A DNA stretch of 64,000 bases from Amoebophrya sp. A120 (taxonomy: Eukaryota; Sar; Dinophyceae; Syndiniales; Amoebophryaceae), in contig CAJINV010000003.1 in the NCBI GenBank assembly GCA_905178155.1, positions 8,189,117 through 8,253,116 of the forward strand, given 5' to 3'. The notes under the pieces are model-generated. The model was given only the letters and a program-made list of their open reading frames with translations. It did no database searches and was not told the origin of the DNA. Shown here one piece after another: positions 12,275-24,900 of the stretch (position 1 is its first letter; each line of letters opens with the position of its first letter). The translations under genes were made by a program, and so were the position numbers.

Positions 12275-13216
12275 GTAAATATTGCCGCCCAGCAAAAGTA
12301 TGCTTATGCGCGTGCGCCTCGCACATGTCGTACCCGTATCTATCAGTAGCTTCGCATTCATGCCCGCACTGTTGTATTAGTAAGTCGTGAATGGAAATGC
12401 ATTCCGAAAAGACCAAAAGAGAAAATCTACGACGAACTGCCCATCTTAATGGTAGTGTATGCTCTGAAACCGTGGACGAGAAGGAGATGAGAGCGCGCCG
12501 CTGGGAACAAAGAATGCCGAAATGGATCGCTTGTGGTGGGTGTTCACGAGAACAATTATTTCCGATGGACAAATAAAACTTAAACTTTCGTGCTGTCGTT
12601 CAAAAAAGAGTTCTGGAAATCGGTGCCTGTCGTTAACACATGCTTTTTTTTCGTCCTCTGTTGTTTGTCTTTTTTTTTCGTGCTTGGATTTTTGTTTTTA
12701 GTACGCTAGCTGCATTTTCGACGTGCAACTGGGATTGCAAAAGCAGTCATATCCCTCGTTCCATCAACCTCTCCATCGTGCAATATCGAACGTGACCTCG
12801 TAGCAGCGAGCGCTGTAGACATTCATGGTAAATTTGTTGTCGAGTGTGTCTCTGTCGACAATATTGACGTACCTCCTCTAAGTACTTCAAATCGTTGCTG
12901 CTGCAGGACGCATCTGTATTCACCCCATAGTGACAAAGGAAGAAAGTACTTACTTGCTGAAATAAACAGAAACAAGAATAGAAATAAATTTCCGTCCTGC
13001 TTCCTTGGTTTGGCTGTGGAGAATTTCCGCAGCCACGAGCGCACCCTTACCACCTAGAGTTCCGCATTTGTTGCCGTTTACTCGGTCACTGCATGTCGCC
13101 TTATTTGTGTATTTTACATACAAGTTGTCTAACTCTAAGTTGGCGGAAAGTTCCTCAATACAAATTCGAAATTCAAACTTGATTTAGCTCCGCATCAAAG
13201 CGGCTGGCATTGGATC
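12275..13216. other. Intergenic, no gene seen
   Basis: T-rich runs and short frames only. A 61-codon frame at 12391-12576 is too short and featureless to accept. Confidence 0.4.
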
Positions 13217-16200
13217 ATGTCAGTGCAGGTGTCCGGCAATGCGCTGCTCGCCGCGAAGCGGATGGGAGTGTTGGGTGGCAGTACGCGAAGCAGCAAGGCG
13301 GCGACCGGAGCCGCGTCGGCACCGAGTGCTCAGCCAGAGCATGCCGAAGTAGTAGGAGAGGAACACCACGAGCCGGAGGTGCACGCCGAGATGTACGTGG
13401 ACGAAGCTTTTCGGTTCGCAGGCCCCAGTATCACACAGAAAAGAGGTAGCCAATTACGGTCGCATTGTTGATGCGCAATAAAACCTGAGAGTAAAGACAA
13501 ACAGATAAGGTTCGTTCTGTAAGAAAGTAGAACTAGAAGTACATCGAAGTAGAGTGCTGTGCAGCATTTCAAGTCGAAGATGTTTTTCAACGCATCGGCA
13601 TCCGAATCCGTGTCGTGCTACTGTTTATTTTCTGTGTGATACCCGGCACCAAGAAGCTTGCCAACGCGAAAAACATGTTTCGGCAACGGTGCTGGTTGCT
13701 GGCCTTCAAGTGCATGAAGCAAAAGTGGAAACTCGAGAAGGACGAGTTTCGCATCTCGGAGCAGTACGACACGATCAAGGAGCTGAAGCGGCAGAATTTT
13801 CTGACGAAGACGGAGGCGGATGCGCGGGTCGCGGACTACAAGAGCCAGATGCTGGTGGTTCGGGAGAACGAGAAGAAGGTGAACGAGGAGATGGCGCGGT
13901 TGCAGGAGCGCACGCTGCAGCTGGAGCAGATGCTGCAGGCGACCAACGACGCGCGGAACGCGCGCGAGACCGAGCTGGGCATGATGCAGTCGTCCATGGA
14001 CTCCCTGCTAAAGGACGCGAAGGAGGCGGTGCGGTTCGAGTTCCGGGAGCGGGAGAAGCAGATCGCGGAGGAGAACATGCACCAGCAGGAGATTCTGCGC
14101 AAGGAGGCGCTGGGCTACAAAAACAAGATCGTGGAGGTCGAGCGGGTCATGCGCAGCCGGCTGCAGGAAGAGCGGCTCAAGCTGGCGGAACAACTGCTGC
14201 AGGAACGCAAACTGAAGATCAAGGAGCGCATGCAGCGGATGACCATGGCTTTCCACATGGAGGGAAAGGATGCCGCGCACGATAAAGCTATGGCAGACGC
14301 GAAGGCGGAGAAGGATAAGGAGGTAGCTGCCGCGAAGGCGGCTGGCGGGGGCGGAAAGAAGGAGAAGAAAAAGCTGCAGAAGCAGGAACTCAAGGAGAGT
14401 CAAGTCAACCAAAATCCGGAGAAAAAAGAGGAAATTAAAGCTGCACCAGCGCCGAAGGGTACTAAGTCATTTTTTTTCGGATACCTTTTTGTTTGAGGAC
14501 CAAAGAAAGCAATGCCGGATATCGTTGATATGCTTTGTATAGTAAAGTCAGTGCGAATTTGATTCAGCATGACGACACGGCAGATCATCATGCTGGGGCA
14601 GATTCAAATCTACCTAGCTAAGTAGTGATGTACCCCAAGAAGTAGAAGAGAGGCACGTCGCGCCACCCAAAATTGCTATTTCTTTTTTTGGTTCTACTTG
14701 TTCTGTGTGCATAATTTGAAATACGAACAACAAGAAAAAACAAAAACAAATCCCACACCTACAGCTGCTCCCTCCGTGGACCAGGTGCCAGCGCCGGCTG
14801 CGACACTGGCCGAAGAGATTGCGCCACGGTTGACCGAGGAGGACATCCGCCACGCGATCGACGCGTGCGAGGAGCGTTTCGAGCTGGAACGGCAGAAGTG
14901 GCAGGACGAGCGCGCGGAGCTGCGGCTGATGTACGAGCAAAAGGCGCTGCTGCACGCGCAGCAGCAGTGCGACAAGGTGGCCCGCTACAACGAGCTGGCG
15001 GAGCGCAACCGGGAGCTGGAACGGTTGGTGGTGCGGTTCAAGGAAATCGAGCGGCTGCACATCATATGCATTGCAAAAATGTCTGGGTCTGGAAGAATGC
15101 ATGATTTGTCATGCATATTTCTCATGACCTTGACCCATGATGCCTGTAATGCTTGGTCTAGCATCGCAGACTTTTAGAGGGCTTCCTGATGCACCTTCCG
15201 CATGAGAAATGCCCTGTCCGTGTAGCAAAAACTGTGCCCGTCTTGCTGGTCACGCAATACAAATTTTTTTCGAGTCCAAAAACAGCATGACAAGTTGCAA
15301 TCTTCCAGACCCAGACATTTTTGCAATCCATACATCAAGCAGACCCAGAGCGAGAAAAACCAGCGGCTGCACACCCTGCACCGCGTCACGCGGATGGCGC
15401 AACTGGCGCGCGAGGAGAACCTCGGCCCACTGGAGGAAATCAAGGACGTGAAGGACCTCCGGGCGCGGGCGGAGGCGGTGGTGAAGCTAAAGGCCCTGGA
15501 GGACCCGACCCACCGCATCGCCCGGTTGATCGCCGGCGAGAAACGGATGCGGCATCCCACGCTGAACCCCACGCTCCTGGAGGCCCCGAAGACTATCAAA
15601 TGCAAAAATGTCTGGGTCTGGAACATTCTAAACTTGTGATGCTGTCTGTGGATTCTGAAAAAATTTGTATTGCATGAACAGCAAGAGGACTCCAGTTTGT
15701 GCTACGCGGAGAGGGCGTTTCTCATGCGGTAGAGGTATCAGAGAGCGCTCTAAAAATCTGTGATGCTACGGCATGCATCACAGACGTCATGGGTCATGGA
15801 AAATATGCATGACAAGTCTAGAAATCTTCCAGACCCAGACATTTTTACATTTGATAAAGACGGAGACGGAGCAACTGTGGGAGCTGTTCGGGTCGCTCCG
15901 CGAACTCGACCAATCGGCCGCGGACCTGCAGCACACGCCGCAGCGGGGCGCGTTTTTGGAGCCGGACCCGCCGGTGTACACCCCGGACTACGCCTTCGAA
16001 AAGCTCTACACCAAGTTCCCCCACAACCTGCCCGACATCGACGAATACAACACCGCGGTCAGCAAGCTCCGTCGCGCCAAAGACAAAATCGCCACCATGA
16101 ACCTGTTCGGCGGGGGCTCCTCGAGCCTGGCGGCAGGCGCCGGGGGCGAACAGGATAGTAGTACAACCGGGGCAGGCCCGAACGAAGTCGCCGCTCCTCC

Positions 16201-16306
16201 GACCGCAGGAACTTCCCTTCCTGCACTCCCGGAGCTTGTCAGTGAGGCCGCAGGAGAAGTTGTAGCGCCACCAGTAGACTCGGTTCCGCCCGCGGAGGCG
16301 GAGTAA
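13217..16306 (+). CDS. Coiled-coil protein with four introns, three of them introners
   Basis: Exons are 13217-13428, 13647-14458, 14765-15064, 15338-15593 and 15862-16306. Their lengths sum to exactly 675 codons (674 residues). The intron at 14459-14764 is ordinary GT-AG; the other three are introners whose removal restores frame. After a variable N terminus comes a basic, Trp/Cys-containing segment (MFRQRCWLLAFKCMKQKW), then about 200 residues of continuous coiled coil rich in Glu, Arg, Gln and Met. A second coiled-coil block lies in exons 3-4 (FELERQKWQDERAEL). The C terminus contains a YTPDYAFEKLYTKFP segment and an Ala/Pro/Ser-rich tail. This composition is typical of cytoskeletal, basal-body or ciliary structural proteins, but no family is recognised. 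Confidence 0.8.
13429..13641. mobile_element. Introner, 213 bp, in the coiled-coil gene
   Basis: The ends are a 14-bp perfect inverted repeat (TATCACACAGAAAA). The flanks are CCCAG (13424-13428) and CCCGG (13642-13646), a duplication with one mismatch. Removing the element plus one flank joins GPS to TKKLANAKN in frame. The end sequence differs from the TGTCTGGGTCTG family. Confidence 0.8.
15065..15332 (+). mobile_element. Introner, TGTCTGGGTCTG family, 268 bp
   Basis: The ends are about 32-bp inverted repeats with one mismatch, starting TATG and containing TGCAAAAATGTCTGGGTCTG. They are flanked by an exact CATCA duplication (15060-15064 and 15333-15337). Removal joins ERLHI to KQTQSEKN in frame. 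The interior aligns with the elements at 20099 (same orientation) and 15594 (opposite orientation). Confidence 0.93.
15594..15856 (-). mobile_element. Introner, TGTCTGGGTCTG family, inverted, 263 bp
   Basis: The ends are about 30-bp inverted repeats starting TATCAAATG, with one mismatch. They are flanked by an exact AAGAC duplication (15589-15593 and 15857-15861). Removal gives EAPKTETEQLW in frame. The interior reads as the reverse complement of the elements at 15065 and 20099 (for example GCTACGCGGAGAGGGC here against GCCCTCTCCGCGTAGC there), so it inserted the other way round. Confidence 0.93.
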
Positions 16307-17209
16307 GTAGCAGCTGTGGTCATGATCCTTCATCTGGATGGATTGAAAATCAAAAATTCGAACCGGAGGTGGAAATGAACGGGCACTAGGTCACATTTTT
16401 TACCATAATGTACAATAATGCTTTGCAGCAGCAGTGGGCTTCTTGAAGATAGCGTTCAAATGTATGGTGTCAAGGCGAGTAATTTGCCGTAAAGTTGTGT
16501 ACAAAATGGAAATTCTCTCGCTCGTTTCGATCGATTTACCAATAGTAATAGGCGCTTCATTTTTCCGATACAATCTCCGGCAAAGGCGAAAATAATCAAA
16601 GTGCTCTTTGTATCATGCGAAAAGTACTGGTGCTAATCCTAGTTTTTGTTCTCCTTGATGTTGATGTATTTTAGCGTTGTACACGACCACGCTAGTTGTT
16701 GGTGGCCATCGGGGGATTTACCGAATGGCATGCAACTTTTTGTAAAATCTATTATTGCCCTTTTTGAAGAAGTTGCACTAGCAGCGCGCGAAATGAATCA
16801 AACGTTTGCAGTGAGCCTTTTTTTTTTCGACAAATGACAGAAACTGTCCTGTGTTCGTGATGCCTGAAATGGAAGAAGGACGACAAATCGCAAGGATACA
16901 GGAAAATGATCAACATGCGCAAGCTCTTCCGAAAATAGATGATGGCCATGGTCTTGTCGTGCAGCCGTATGTAAAAGTCGAAGGGATCGGTTTTAGAGGT
17001 GCTTGATTTAGTTTTTTTGATCACCACAGCGCAAAAAAGCCGTTCTTCTTTCCGATATATCGACGAGTGACAAAAAGAGGGAAAGATTTTATTGTTTTGC
17101 CGTTCCTGTATAAATGGTTTTGTGAGGTAGCTGAGTCTCTCCGCACTACTGAAACGACCCATCCCGACTCCAAAAGATCCTGAAAAAACAAACACGGGGA
17201 ACCAGCACC
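16307..17209. other. Intergenic, no gene seen
   Basis: AT-rich with T-runs. A frame on the minus strand (16752-17195) has no recognisable domain and was not accepted. The sequence just before ATG 17210 is purine-rich (ACGGGGAACCAGCACC). Confidence 0.4.
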
Positions 17210-18314
17210 ATGGCCGACGCTTCAGAAAAATTGAGCACCACGTTGCCCGCGTCCCGGTTCTACAGCAGCGTCGACCTCGCGGGGAAAACCGTTTTGGTCA
17301 CGGGCGCGACTGCAGGCATCGGGGAGGCGATTGCCTGCCGCTTTGCCGAGCTCGATGTGCGGCTCGTGCTCGTGGGCCGCCGCGCCGAGCGGCTGGAGAG
17401 TCTGAAGGCGCGACTGTTGCCTTTCTACAAGCAGACTGTGATTGCCGAGGAAGCGGACCGAGTAATCTGCTACCCCCTTGACGTGACCGACAAGTCGGGT
17501 GTGGAAAAGTTAGCGGAAACCATCGGGTTTGTGGACGTTTTGGTGAACAACGCTGGCCTCGCGCTCGGGACCGCGACCGCAGATGAAACGCCTTACGAAG
17601 ACACCGCGCAGATGTTCGCGACCAACGTGCTCGCGTGCGCACACTTGACCCAGGTTTTCGGCTCCAAAATGAGGAAGCAGCAGACGGGGCACCTGGTCTT
17701 CATCTCCTCCGTCGCGGCAAAGGACTACTACGAGGGAGGCGCAGTGTAAAAATTTGAATGACACAGGAAAAGGGATTGTGATTTTAGTATATTTAAGTAG
17801 GTCAATGCCTGCTCCTCCAGAAAGCACAAAAGACAGGCTAGCTCCTAGATACCAATCATAACGCTCCATCTCCAAGCTCCAAATCGTTTTGTTTCCTGAG
17901 AAACAGGGCTGGACGACACGAACACGATAGTGCCGGTAAAGAAAAATTTACAGCTGCTCTCCACTTTCTTATCGGTACTATCACAGGTATTGTGCCACCA
18001 AGGCTGCGATCCGGCAGTACGCCGATGCGTTGCGCTGCGACGTGGTGGGCACACCGCTGCGCGTGACCACTATCTCGCCTGGGTTGTGCGAGACGGAATT
18101 CTCTCAGGTGCGGTTCAAGGGGGACACTGGTAAGGCGGGGACGGTTTACGCGAACATTTTACCATTGCTCCCCGCGGACATCGCGGATAACGTGGTGTAT
18201 GCGTGCACACGACCCAGCCACGTCCAGATCTCGGATCTGACAGCTTACTGTACCAACCAGGGACACGCGAAATATGTCGTCTCCCGGTGTGGTGACAGCT
18301 TGGGGGCGAAGTAG
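17210..18314 (+). CDS. Short-chain dehydrogenase/reductase, YdfG-like
   Basis: A soluble NAD(P)-dependent oxidoreductase of the classical SDR family. Exons are 17210-17745 and 17987-18314, separated by a GT-AG intron (GTAAAA...TCACAG), giving 287 residues. Motifs: nucleotide-binding TGATAGIGEA near residue 31, NNAG near 114, ISSVAA with the catalytic Ser, and the YCATK active-site Tyr/Lys created exactly across the splice junction. ISPG and ETEFS follow. The C-terminal pattern (ETEFSQVRFKGD, then DIADNVVYACTRPSHVQI) resembles the bacterial YdfG group that reduces 3-hydroxy acids or malonic semialdehyde; that substrate is inferred. GRR after the second beta strand suggests NADP preference. No targeting peptide is clear. 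Confidence 0.92.
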
Positions 18315-19358
18315 TGTTGAAACTATGAAAGAATCGACGCTGCTGAGAAGGGCCAGCCTCGGGGTCGGGTCGCCTTTGCTACGCGAAACGACCACCGCCG
18401 GTATCGGTGTTGACGGATTTTGAAGGCTGGAGTTGCCAATGCGCAATCTATTTTTCTCACTTTGTCTCCACTGCTTCGGCAGACATTTTCCACATTTTCC
18501 TTTCCAAGAAATCTGTGCGGGCCAGCACATAGAGATCGATGCGGAAAACCATTTTTAGTCTCGGCTGTCTTGTTTAGCTGCCGTATGTAAGTGCCAATAG
18601 ATTGTACTGTCCATAAATTGAACTACGGGCGCGAGGCTTGTGAGACCGACGACGCGTAGCGCGAGCATGACAAGTGGCCAATGCACGACGCAAGCTCGTA
18701 CACTCACAACTCTTTTGTCACGCGCACTCTAATTTGCGCACGTGTTCTTCATCTTCAGGAATACAAGGAGGCGAAACTCAGGTGACGAGAGGTAGACGAG
18801 ATAGTGCGGTTATTTGCTACAGAACCGGAAGCGCGCACGAGTGTAAGATCATCAAGCAGGAGGCCGAATTTGTCAAGAGGCTGTAGCAGTTTTCTTCCTC
18901 TCGTGCTTAGTGGTTTTGCTGAGTAAAAATTGAAGTTTATCTGCCGTCCTCGCACCCGCACGGAGCATGCGAGAAGCTGAGCCCCCCCCTCCCGTTCCGT
19001 TGGTTTTTGTCTTTGACTCACCTAATGGATGATGCTTTGTGTTTGTATGTTCTAGTTTCTCGGACTCCACTTGTACTGACGTTTTTGTTTTTCATTCTTT
19101 AGTTGTTTTTGGCTCTGTCTTTGGCAGTAGCTTCGACCTCGGAAATATAATAATGAATCGTAACCAGCAGGACCAGCCCATCCCCATCATATCTATTACC
19201 GGGACGCCTCTACTAGCTGCATCAGCGCTTCACGCTGCGCATTTCCGACACTGTGCGTGTTTTTCTGGGTGCTTCGCCTGTTAACTTGCTTTGTGCCCTA
19301 CACGGTATACCTGCGAAACCTCTACTGCAGATAAGTACCACCTTCACCCTGAGCTGCC
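18315..19358. other. Intergenic or 5' exons, unresolved
   Basis: A short frame from ATG 19154 (starting MNRNQQDQPIPIISITG) ends near a GTGCGT donor-like site, and CTACTGCAG lies before the next gene. Joining them in frame with ATG 19359 fails because of an in-frame stop at 19350. It may be a leader exon or nothing. Confidence 0.3.
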
Positions 19359-20433
19359 ATGATGCAAGCCTTGTACGTAGGGGCGCTCGAGGTGCGCGCG
19401 CAGCTGAGGCATCGGCTCATGGCACCTATGTACGCAAGTTTTCAGGCTGCTTCGACTTTGAGCCCCTCGCCCGGCAAATCGCCGTCCTGGAGCAGCGGGA
19501 GTTCCGCTCCTCAGGCAGGCCAAGATCATCTTCACGCCAGTAGTCGAGGTACCGCCTCTTCTACGTCGCTGCAGAACAAAATTCCCAACTTGGACGAATT
19601 TCTTGCGGGGGCCCGGCAGGCGTTCATCCACGTCAACACGAACTTGGTGCAACTACAAGGGGGGGAAATCGCAACGCTTGAACCCTGCTTCACGCCCTCT
19701 TTCTGGGAACAAATCAAACACGTCGGTACTTCTCGTTTTACGGCCTTCGTCAGGTGATCTCGTCCAGCAACGAACGAGCTGGAGAATCAATATAAAGCAC
19801 TCGTCATTTTTAAGTTTACAGTAGGCCGGCGCCGGAAAGTGGTGATTTGCATTTTTGCTGGCCACCCACCGTACTATCGAATAAATAGGTGACCACCTCG
19901 ATCAAGACCGGGCCGAGCATGGGGAGTCTTACCGGCTTCAGTTCAAGCAGGTGACGCCGTACCTGAATGAAGTTATCTACAACGAGGAAGAGAAGAAGCT
20001 GTTCGTGGAAGTGGAGTACTTTTCGCGGTATTCGTTTCAATTTGAAGGTCCAGACAGTGCCGACGAGACGCGGTTTAACACCGTGCTGTTCGAGATGGTA
20101 TCAAATGCAAAAATGCCTGGGTCTGGAAAATTCTGAGACTTGTCATGCACGGTTTGCATGACCCATGATGTCTGTGATGCATGCCCTAGCATCACAGGTT
20201 TTTTGAGGGATTCTTGATGCGTATTCCGCATGACAAATGCCCTCTCCGCGTAGCAAAAATTAAAATCCTTTTGCTGCTCATGCAACACAAATTTTTTAGA
20301 CATCCAAATGCAGCATCACAAGTTGCATTCTTCCAGACCCAGACATTTTTGCATTTGATAGATGGAGCTCAGCGACAATCCGACTGACGGCAACGCGGAA
20401 GGCCCGGCATTCCGCATAGCAAGGAGCGAATAG
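19359..20433 (+). CDS. Tim44-like domain protein
   Basis: Exons are 19359-19725, 19889-20098 and 20366-20433, giving 214 residues. The first intron is GT-AG (GTACTT...AATAG) and the second is an introner. After a low-complexity N terminus that could be a mitochondrial presequence, the segment FLAGARQAFIHVNTNLVQL, followed by TLEPCFTPSFWEQI and a later LFVEVEYFSRYSFQ strand, resembles the Tim44/MRPL45-like fold seen in the inner-membrane import motor and in mitoribosomal L45. The domain seems short, because the frame stops soon after the introner, so the C terminus may be truncated or continue in an exon I cannot place. The call is by pattern only. Confidence 0.6.
20099..20360 (+). mobile_element. 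Introner, TGTCTGGGTCTG family, 262 bp
   Basis: The ends are about 30-bp inverted repeats starting TATCAAATG; one end has TGCCTGGG, one mismatch. They are flanked by an exact GATGG duplication (20094-20098 and 20361-20365). Removal gives LFEMELSDN in frame and exposes a stop codon shortly after. The interior aligns closely with the reverse complement of the element at 15594. Confidence 0.92.
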
Positions 20434-21976
20434 AAGCTTCTGCGACTGCTACGCATGCAGTAATATTTTTAAAAGTCGAACAGGCTGTTCATCTTTTTCC
20501 TGTAAGATAAGTACGTACTTTGTACGTCGACGTCGTTGCAATTTGTGCGTATCTCACGTCGGTCAATGTTGCGCGCTAAGCGTCTCCGTTGCAGCAGTTT
20601 GTTTCGCCGCATCTGAACAATGGTACTTGAAGTAGGCTTTCGGGTGAGTACTATTCGTCTCCATGATGATCGAGGATCTTCATCTTTAGGTGTACAATAC
20701 CATTATGGCCCTGCTCATCATGATGATGAAGCGCTTTGTCGCTCCATCAAAACTCCTGCTGGGGGAGAAGAAATATCGCTGTACCACCAGTTACAGTTTC
20801 AACGACATCTGCGCACGCGGCGAGAAGAGCGCGTCTCCCGCAATTTACGGAGACGCCTGCTCTGGTCGTGGAGGTCTCGCTGATTCCAATTTTTTTCTTT
20901 GTAAGATTTGCATTTTCTGATGCATTCGCATTTGTTTTCTCGAGGTCGTCGTCATGCTCGACCAGACCCAGAGAGTGCCAGATCAAAGAGAACCAGGTAA
21001 ATGGTGGTATTCGTTGAAAGACCAAAATGCTATCAAGTTGTTTTGTACCTCTATCAAAAAATCATGTTGTGTCAATGAATGATGTTTCGACAACACAGTG
21101 AACAAACGCCTGATGAATGATAAGCATCCCAAAATTTTGATGTCTTCCTTTCTCCCGAAGCATTCTCTCCCGGTACAGATGCACGGGGGATCATGCTCGG
21201 GGTAAAGAACGCAAATATGACCTTACAATATGCTTGTACAACTTGTCATAGTGCGCACAGTTATATTTGAATGTGAATGATAATCTATCTCTGCGCACCA
21301 GAGTGCGCAGATTAGCATGCAAGTATGCACCGTCGTGCATGAAGAGATCTGTGTCAACCGTTCATCCGTGAACGTTTTTCAGTTGCGGTAGCTAGCTGGT
21401 CAACTTTAGCGATCACAGCAGTTGCCCCTCTTGTATGTGTACGCTGCGTTGTTCTACTGCGTAAGTACGCCATCGACGGCCACGGCTGTCGTTGTACGTC
21501 TTTTGCATTTTACTTTTCGTGGTCATTTGACTTTTTCTTTTTCACAGCCGCAGCACCAGCAGCTTCTTTCAGCTCCGCCTTTTTATATACTACGAGCAGT
21601 GATGGATCGTGTTTCCACAGCTTTGGTCGTGCGTTCCAGTAACAGCAGGAGATCATTTTGATTTTTCTTCTTGATGGTCATTTTATTTTTTTCGAACTTT
21701 TTGTCGCGCTCCTAGAGTTTTTTTGGTTCTTCCGAGCCAGGAGCCGTCTATTCGATCGATTGAGGAGCAAAATTTTTGTGCATGAAAACAATTATTGAAA
21801 TGTGAGGACGACGACGACGCCTTCCTCGGTGCATGTTATTCAGCACGTCTCAGGCAAGATTTTTTTAGTTTTCGAACATAAAAAGTAAAAGTAGTCGATT
21901 ATATTCCAAGGTCTACAAGGAGGTGATGTTGCCGTATTGACAAAGACTTCGTGTTTCTGTGTTTCCGAAAATAAAC
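20434..21976. other. Intergenic, no gene accepted
   Basis: Two overlapping frames at 20620-20920 encode Arg-rich and Met-rich peptides without recognisable domains; they might be a lost 3' exon of the Tim44-like gene. The remainder is AT-rich and contains short direct and inverted repeats around GTGCGCA (21250-21350). Confidence 0.35.
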
Positions 21977-24900
21977 ATGCAGCGCAACGGTGCAGTCATT
22001 GCGTCCTTGCAGACTTCCGCAGATCGGGGGCATTTGTCTACCGGTATGGTGCCGCAAGCGACAGCGAGAAGTCTACCAGTGTTTCGCTTTGCTTTTACCA
22101 CAGTGCTGCTTGGTCTGAGCTGCTCTTTTTTGCAACTCTGCGCAGGGGCACCTCTGATCCAGCACCCGCAAAGCCGGAAAAACACTGACGGTTTGGTTCG
22201 TTTGCTGCTTTAGTACTTGATTTAGGCTACACGTACAACTTACATAATATTGGCGCAGTGACTCTGTTATATATATGAAAATGAATGAGTCTGTGTGCAG
22301 TTTCTGAGTATGAGCATGAGATTACTCCTCGTCACCACGCTGGAGCGAGCCACAATGAAGATCGGTTATGTCGAAAAACGTGCACACGACGCACACAGTG
22401 TGGAAAAGAGGCCGAAAAATGTATGAAACAATACTTGCAGGAGACACGGATTCGCTATTTGACGACCGGAGCGATAGCGATTCCGAGTATATCAAGCCAC
22501 CGTGCCGCGTGGCCCGAAATGGTGCGGCCTCTATGGAGCTGGATCCGCCGTTTGTATATTTTCTTATTTGAATGTTAGCATTTTTCTTCACGTTTGCAGG
22601 TAGGATTTCGTAGCGGGTAGACACCGACTTTGTTCGTGTTTTTCGTTTGAACGGTTTCCGCGTGCATCTCTCGCAGGCGTGGCGGTTTTACACGATGTCG
22701 CCGGGCTACAACGTTCTGGAGGATGCGAAAAGCCAGCACCTGTACTATATGGCCCGCTCAGGTGATGTTACAGGATCCGGAGCCTCTTTTTCTCCCCTTC
22801 AACGAACCCAGTCATTCGCAGGACGTGCATGACGATTTTTCTCACTTCGCTCACCTACAAGTAGTGCTCAGGTTCGACTCCCCTCTGGGATTTTACAGAG
22901 CAATATACAAGGCAAGCGGAGAAGATTTGTGACGCCAAACTGGCCACATCAGGATAGGCCAAGCTCTCCGTCTAGCATGACAGGTTTGGTAGACTGGAGT
23001 CTGGTCCTGTACAGTGTTGGCCCCAAACCTTGTCAAGCGTGTGAGTACGAGGATATCATTTTATGCCACACAAATCTCTGAAGTATTGCACCTGGAAGAT
23101 GAACAGTTGTGATTGTGACACCTGAGCAGGCCATATACTATCTGAGCGAGTTTCCCTCGGCCTACCGCGTCTTCACCAAGCTGCTGCACGGGGTCTCCAC
23201 CTATGCATTGCAAATATGGCAGCGTCTAGAGGAGTCAAAGTGCAGATGTTTGTCATGCAGGTGCTGTCACATGGACATGGTCCAAGGCAGAGCCTACAGC
23301 ACAGAGAGCTGTGCAATGCCTGTTACTCTGCATGAGAAATCCTCTCTCGCCGTGGCGAAAAATAGACCGCTCTTGCCACTCATGGATGACAGATTTTTGT
23401 GTGACGGACGGAGAGCAGCACAAATTTGCTCACTTCCAGAGGACCCGGACATATTTGCGTTTGATACCACCGGGGTGTTCGTGCTGGATAAAAATCGCCT
23501 CAACCAGCTGCACTTGGACGACGCCATGCAGAGCATGGCGGATCTGAGGATCGTGGATCGCGACCTTCCGGCAGCGCCATCTGGTACAACATCCGCACAA
23601 CTGATTGAAACGCACGAAGAGCAGCAGGGCGAACAACGCCAGGATGAAAAGGTTGACAGTACAACTAGCCAGCCAGCTCCAGAGCCGGAGGCGAACGACG
23701 GCCGACAAAAGTCTACTCTGTCGTCCTTGCTTTCCCGCAATATTAAAAGTACTGCCAGCACGACGACCACGCCAAATTCTACTACGCGGGCAGCTTCAGC
23801 ACACCACCGGCGCGATGATGAGGAAGATGTGCTCGGGTACTTGCGCGAGAATTTCATCGCCATTGAGCACTGGCTCCCCGGGTCCGCAAACATCGAGCAA
23901 AAAGTGGAAATGTGGCGCATGTTCCTGAATGCCGCGGTCGGAGCGGACAACAAGTTATCCGCAGCACTCGAACACAACGCGCTCGCGGAGATGCAACAGC
24001 CGAACCATCCGGCTATCCTCGGCTGCTCGGTGGAACAAGTCGAGGAGGCGTCGACCAAAGCCGCCGGCGTTTTTGCGGGCAGATCTACGGCTGTGGCGGC
24101 CGCCACACCACCCGAAGAACAAGAAGAAGCAGAACCAGAAGCGCAGCGCAAGACGGAGAAGGAAGCAGAAGGTAACGAACGGCAGCAAAATGTTGAAACA
24201 GGAGGCACGACCGACGAGGCCGCTGGTCACGTATTCAAGTACACACTTTGGATTGATCCGCGCCGCATGTCTATCCAAGAAAAAAACTGTGTTAGTGTAA
24301 GTCTTTTGGGAAAACAGCATCACAAGTTTGTCTGCCATGACAGGACAAACTTGTTATGCGCAGATACAAAGGGAAAACACGTAGGAAGCGAGCCGGTCAT
24401 GCATGTCGAGCATGACAAGTGTAACTGTTTGGCATTTTCTGCATCACAGATTTACACTTACACAGTTTTTTTTTGCATAATGTCCGACGACGGGTCCGGC
24501 TGCACGACCCGGACGCCCTCCATGCCCAGCCAGGAAAGTTGCGAAGACAATTACGTATGCATCGCAAATGTAAGTGTGATGTCTGCATGCATTGAAAAAA
24601 TACAAAGGTTTTGTGATGAAGCGGATTTCTGCATGATGAATGCAATTGCAAAGGGTTCAAACCCAGCCACGCTCATGCACGAGCATTGCTTCGGTGCGAC
24701 TGCTCCGCTTCGGGCCCTGAGGAAATCTGTTTTAGCCCCCGAAATCGAGTTTGGCACCGCAGTCTGGAAAATCCACATGATAGACGATGATGATGATGAC
24801 AAATTTGTGGTCGAAGGACCATCCCGAGGCTTTTTAAGGCGCAAGCGCAATGAAAATATTAATCGTATGCCCGTGCTTGGATAAGAACACTGGTGCACAC

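Noticed and set aside
19154-19284. A leader exon (MNRNQQDQPIPI) joined to the Tim44-like gene
   Set aside because: The visible acceptor CTACTGCAG leads into an in-frame stop at 19350 before ATG 19359.
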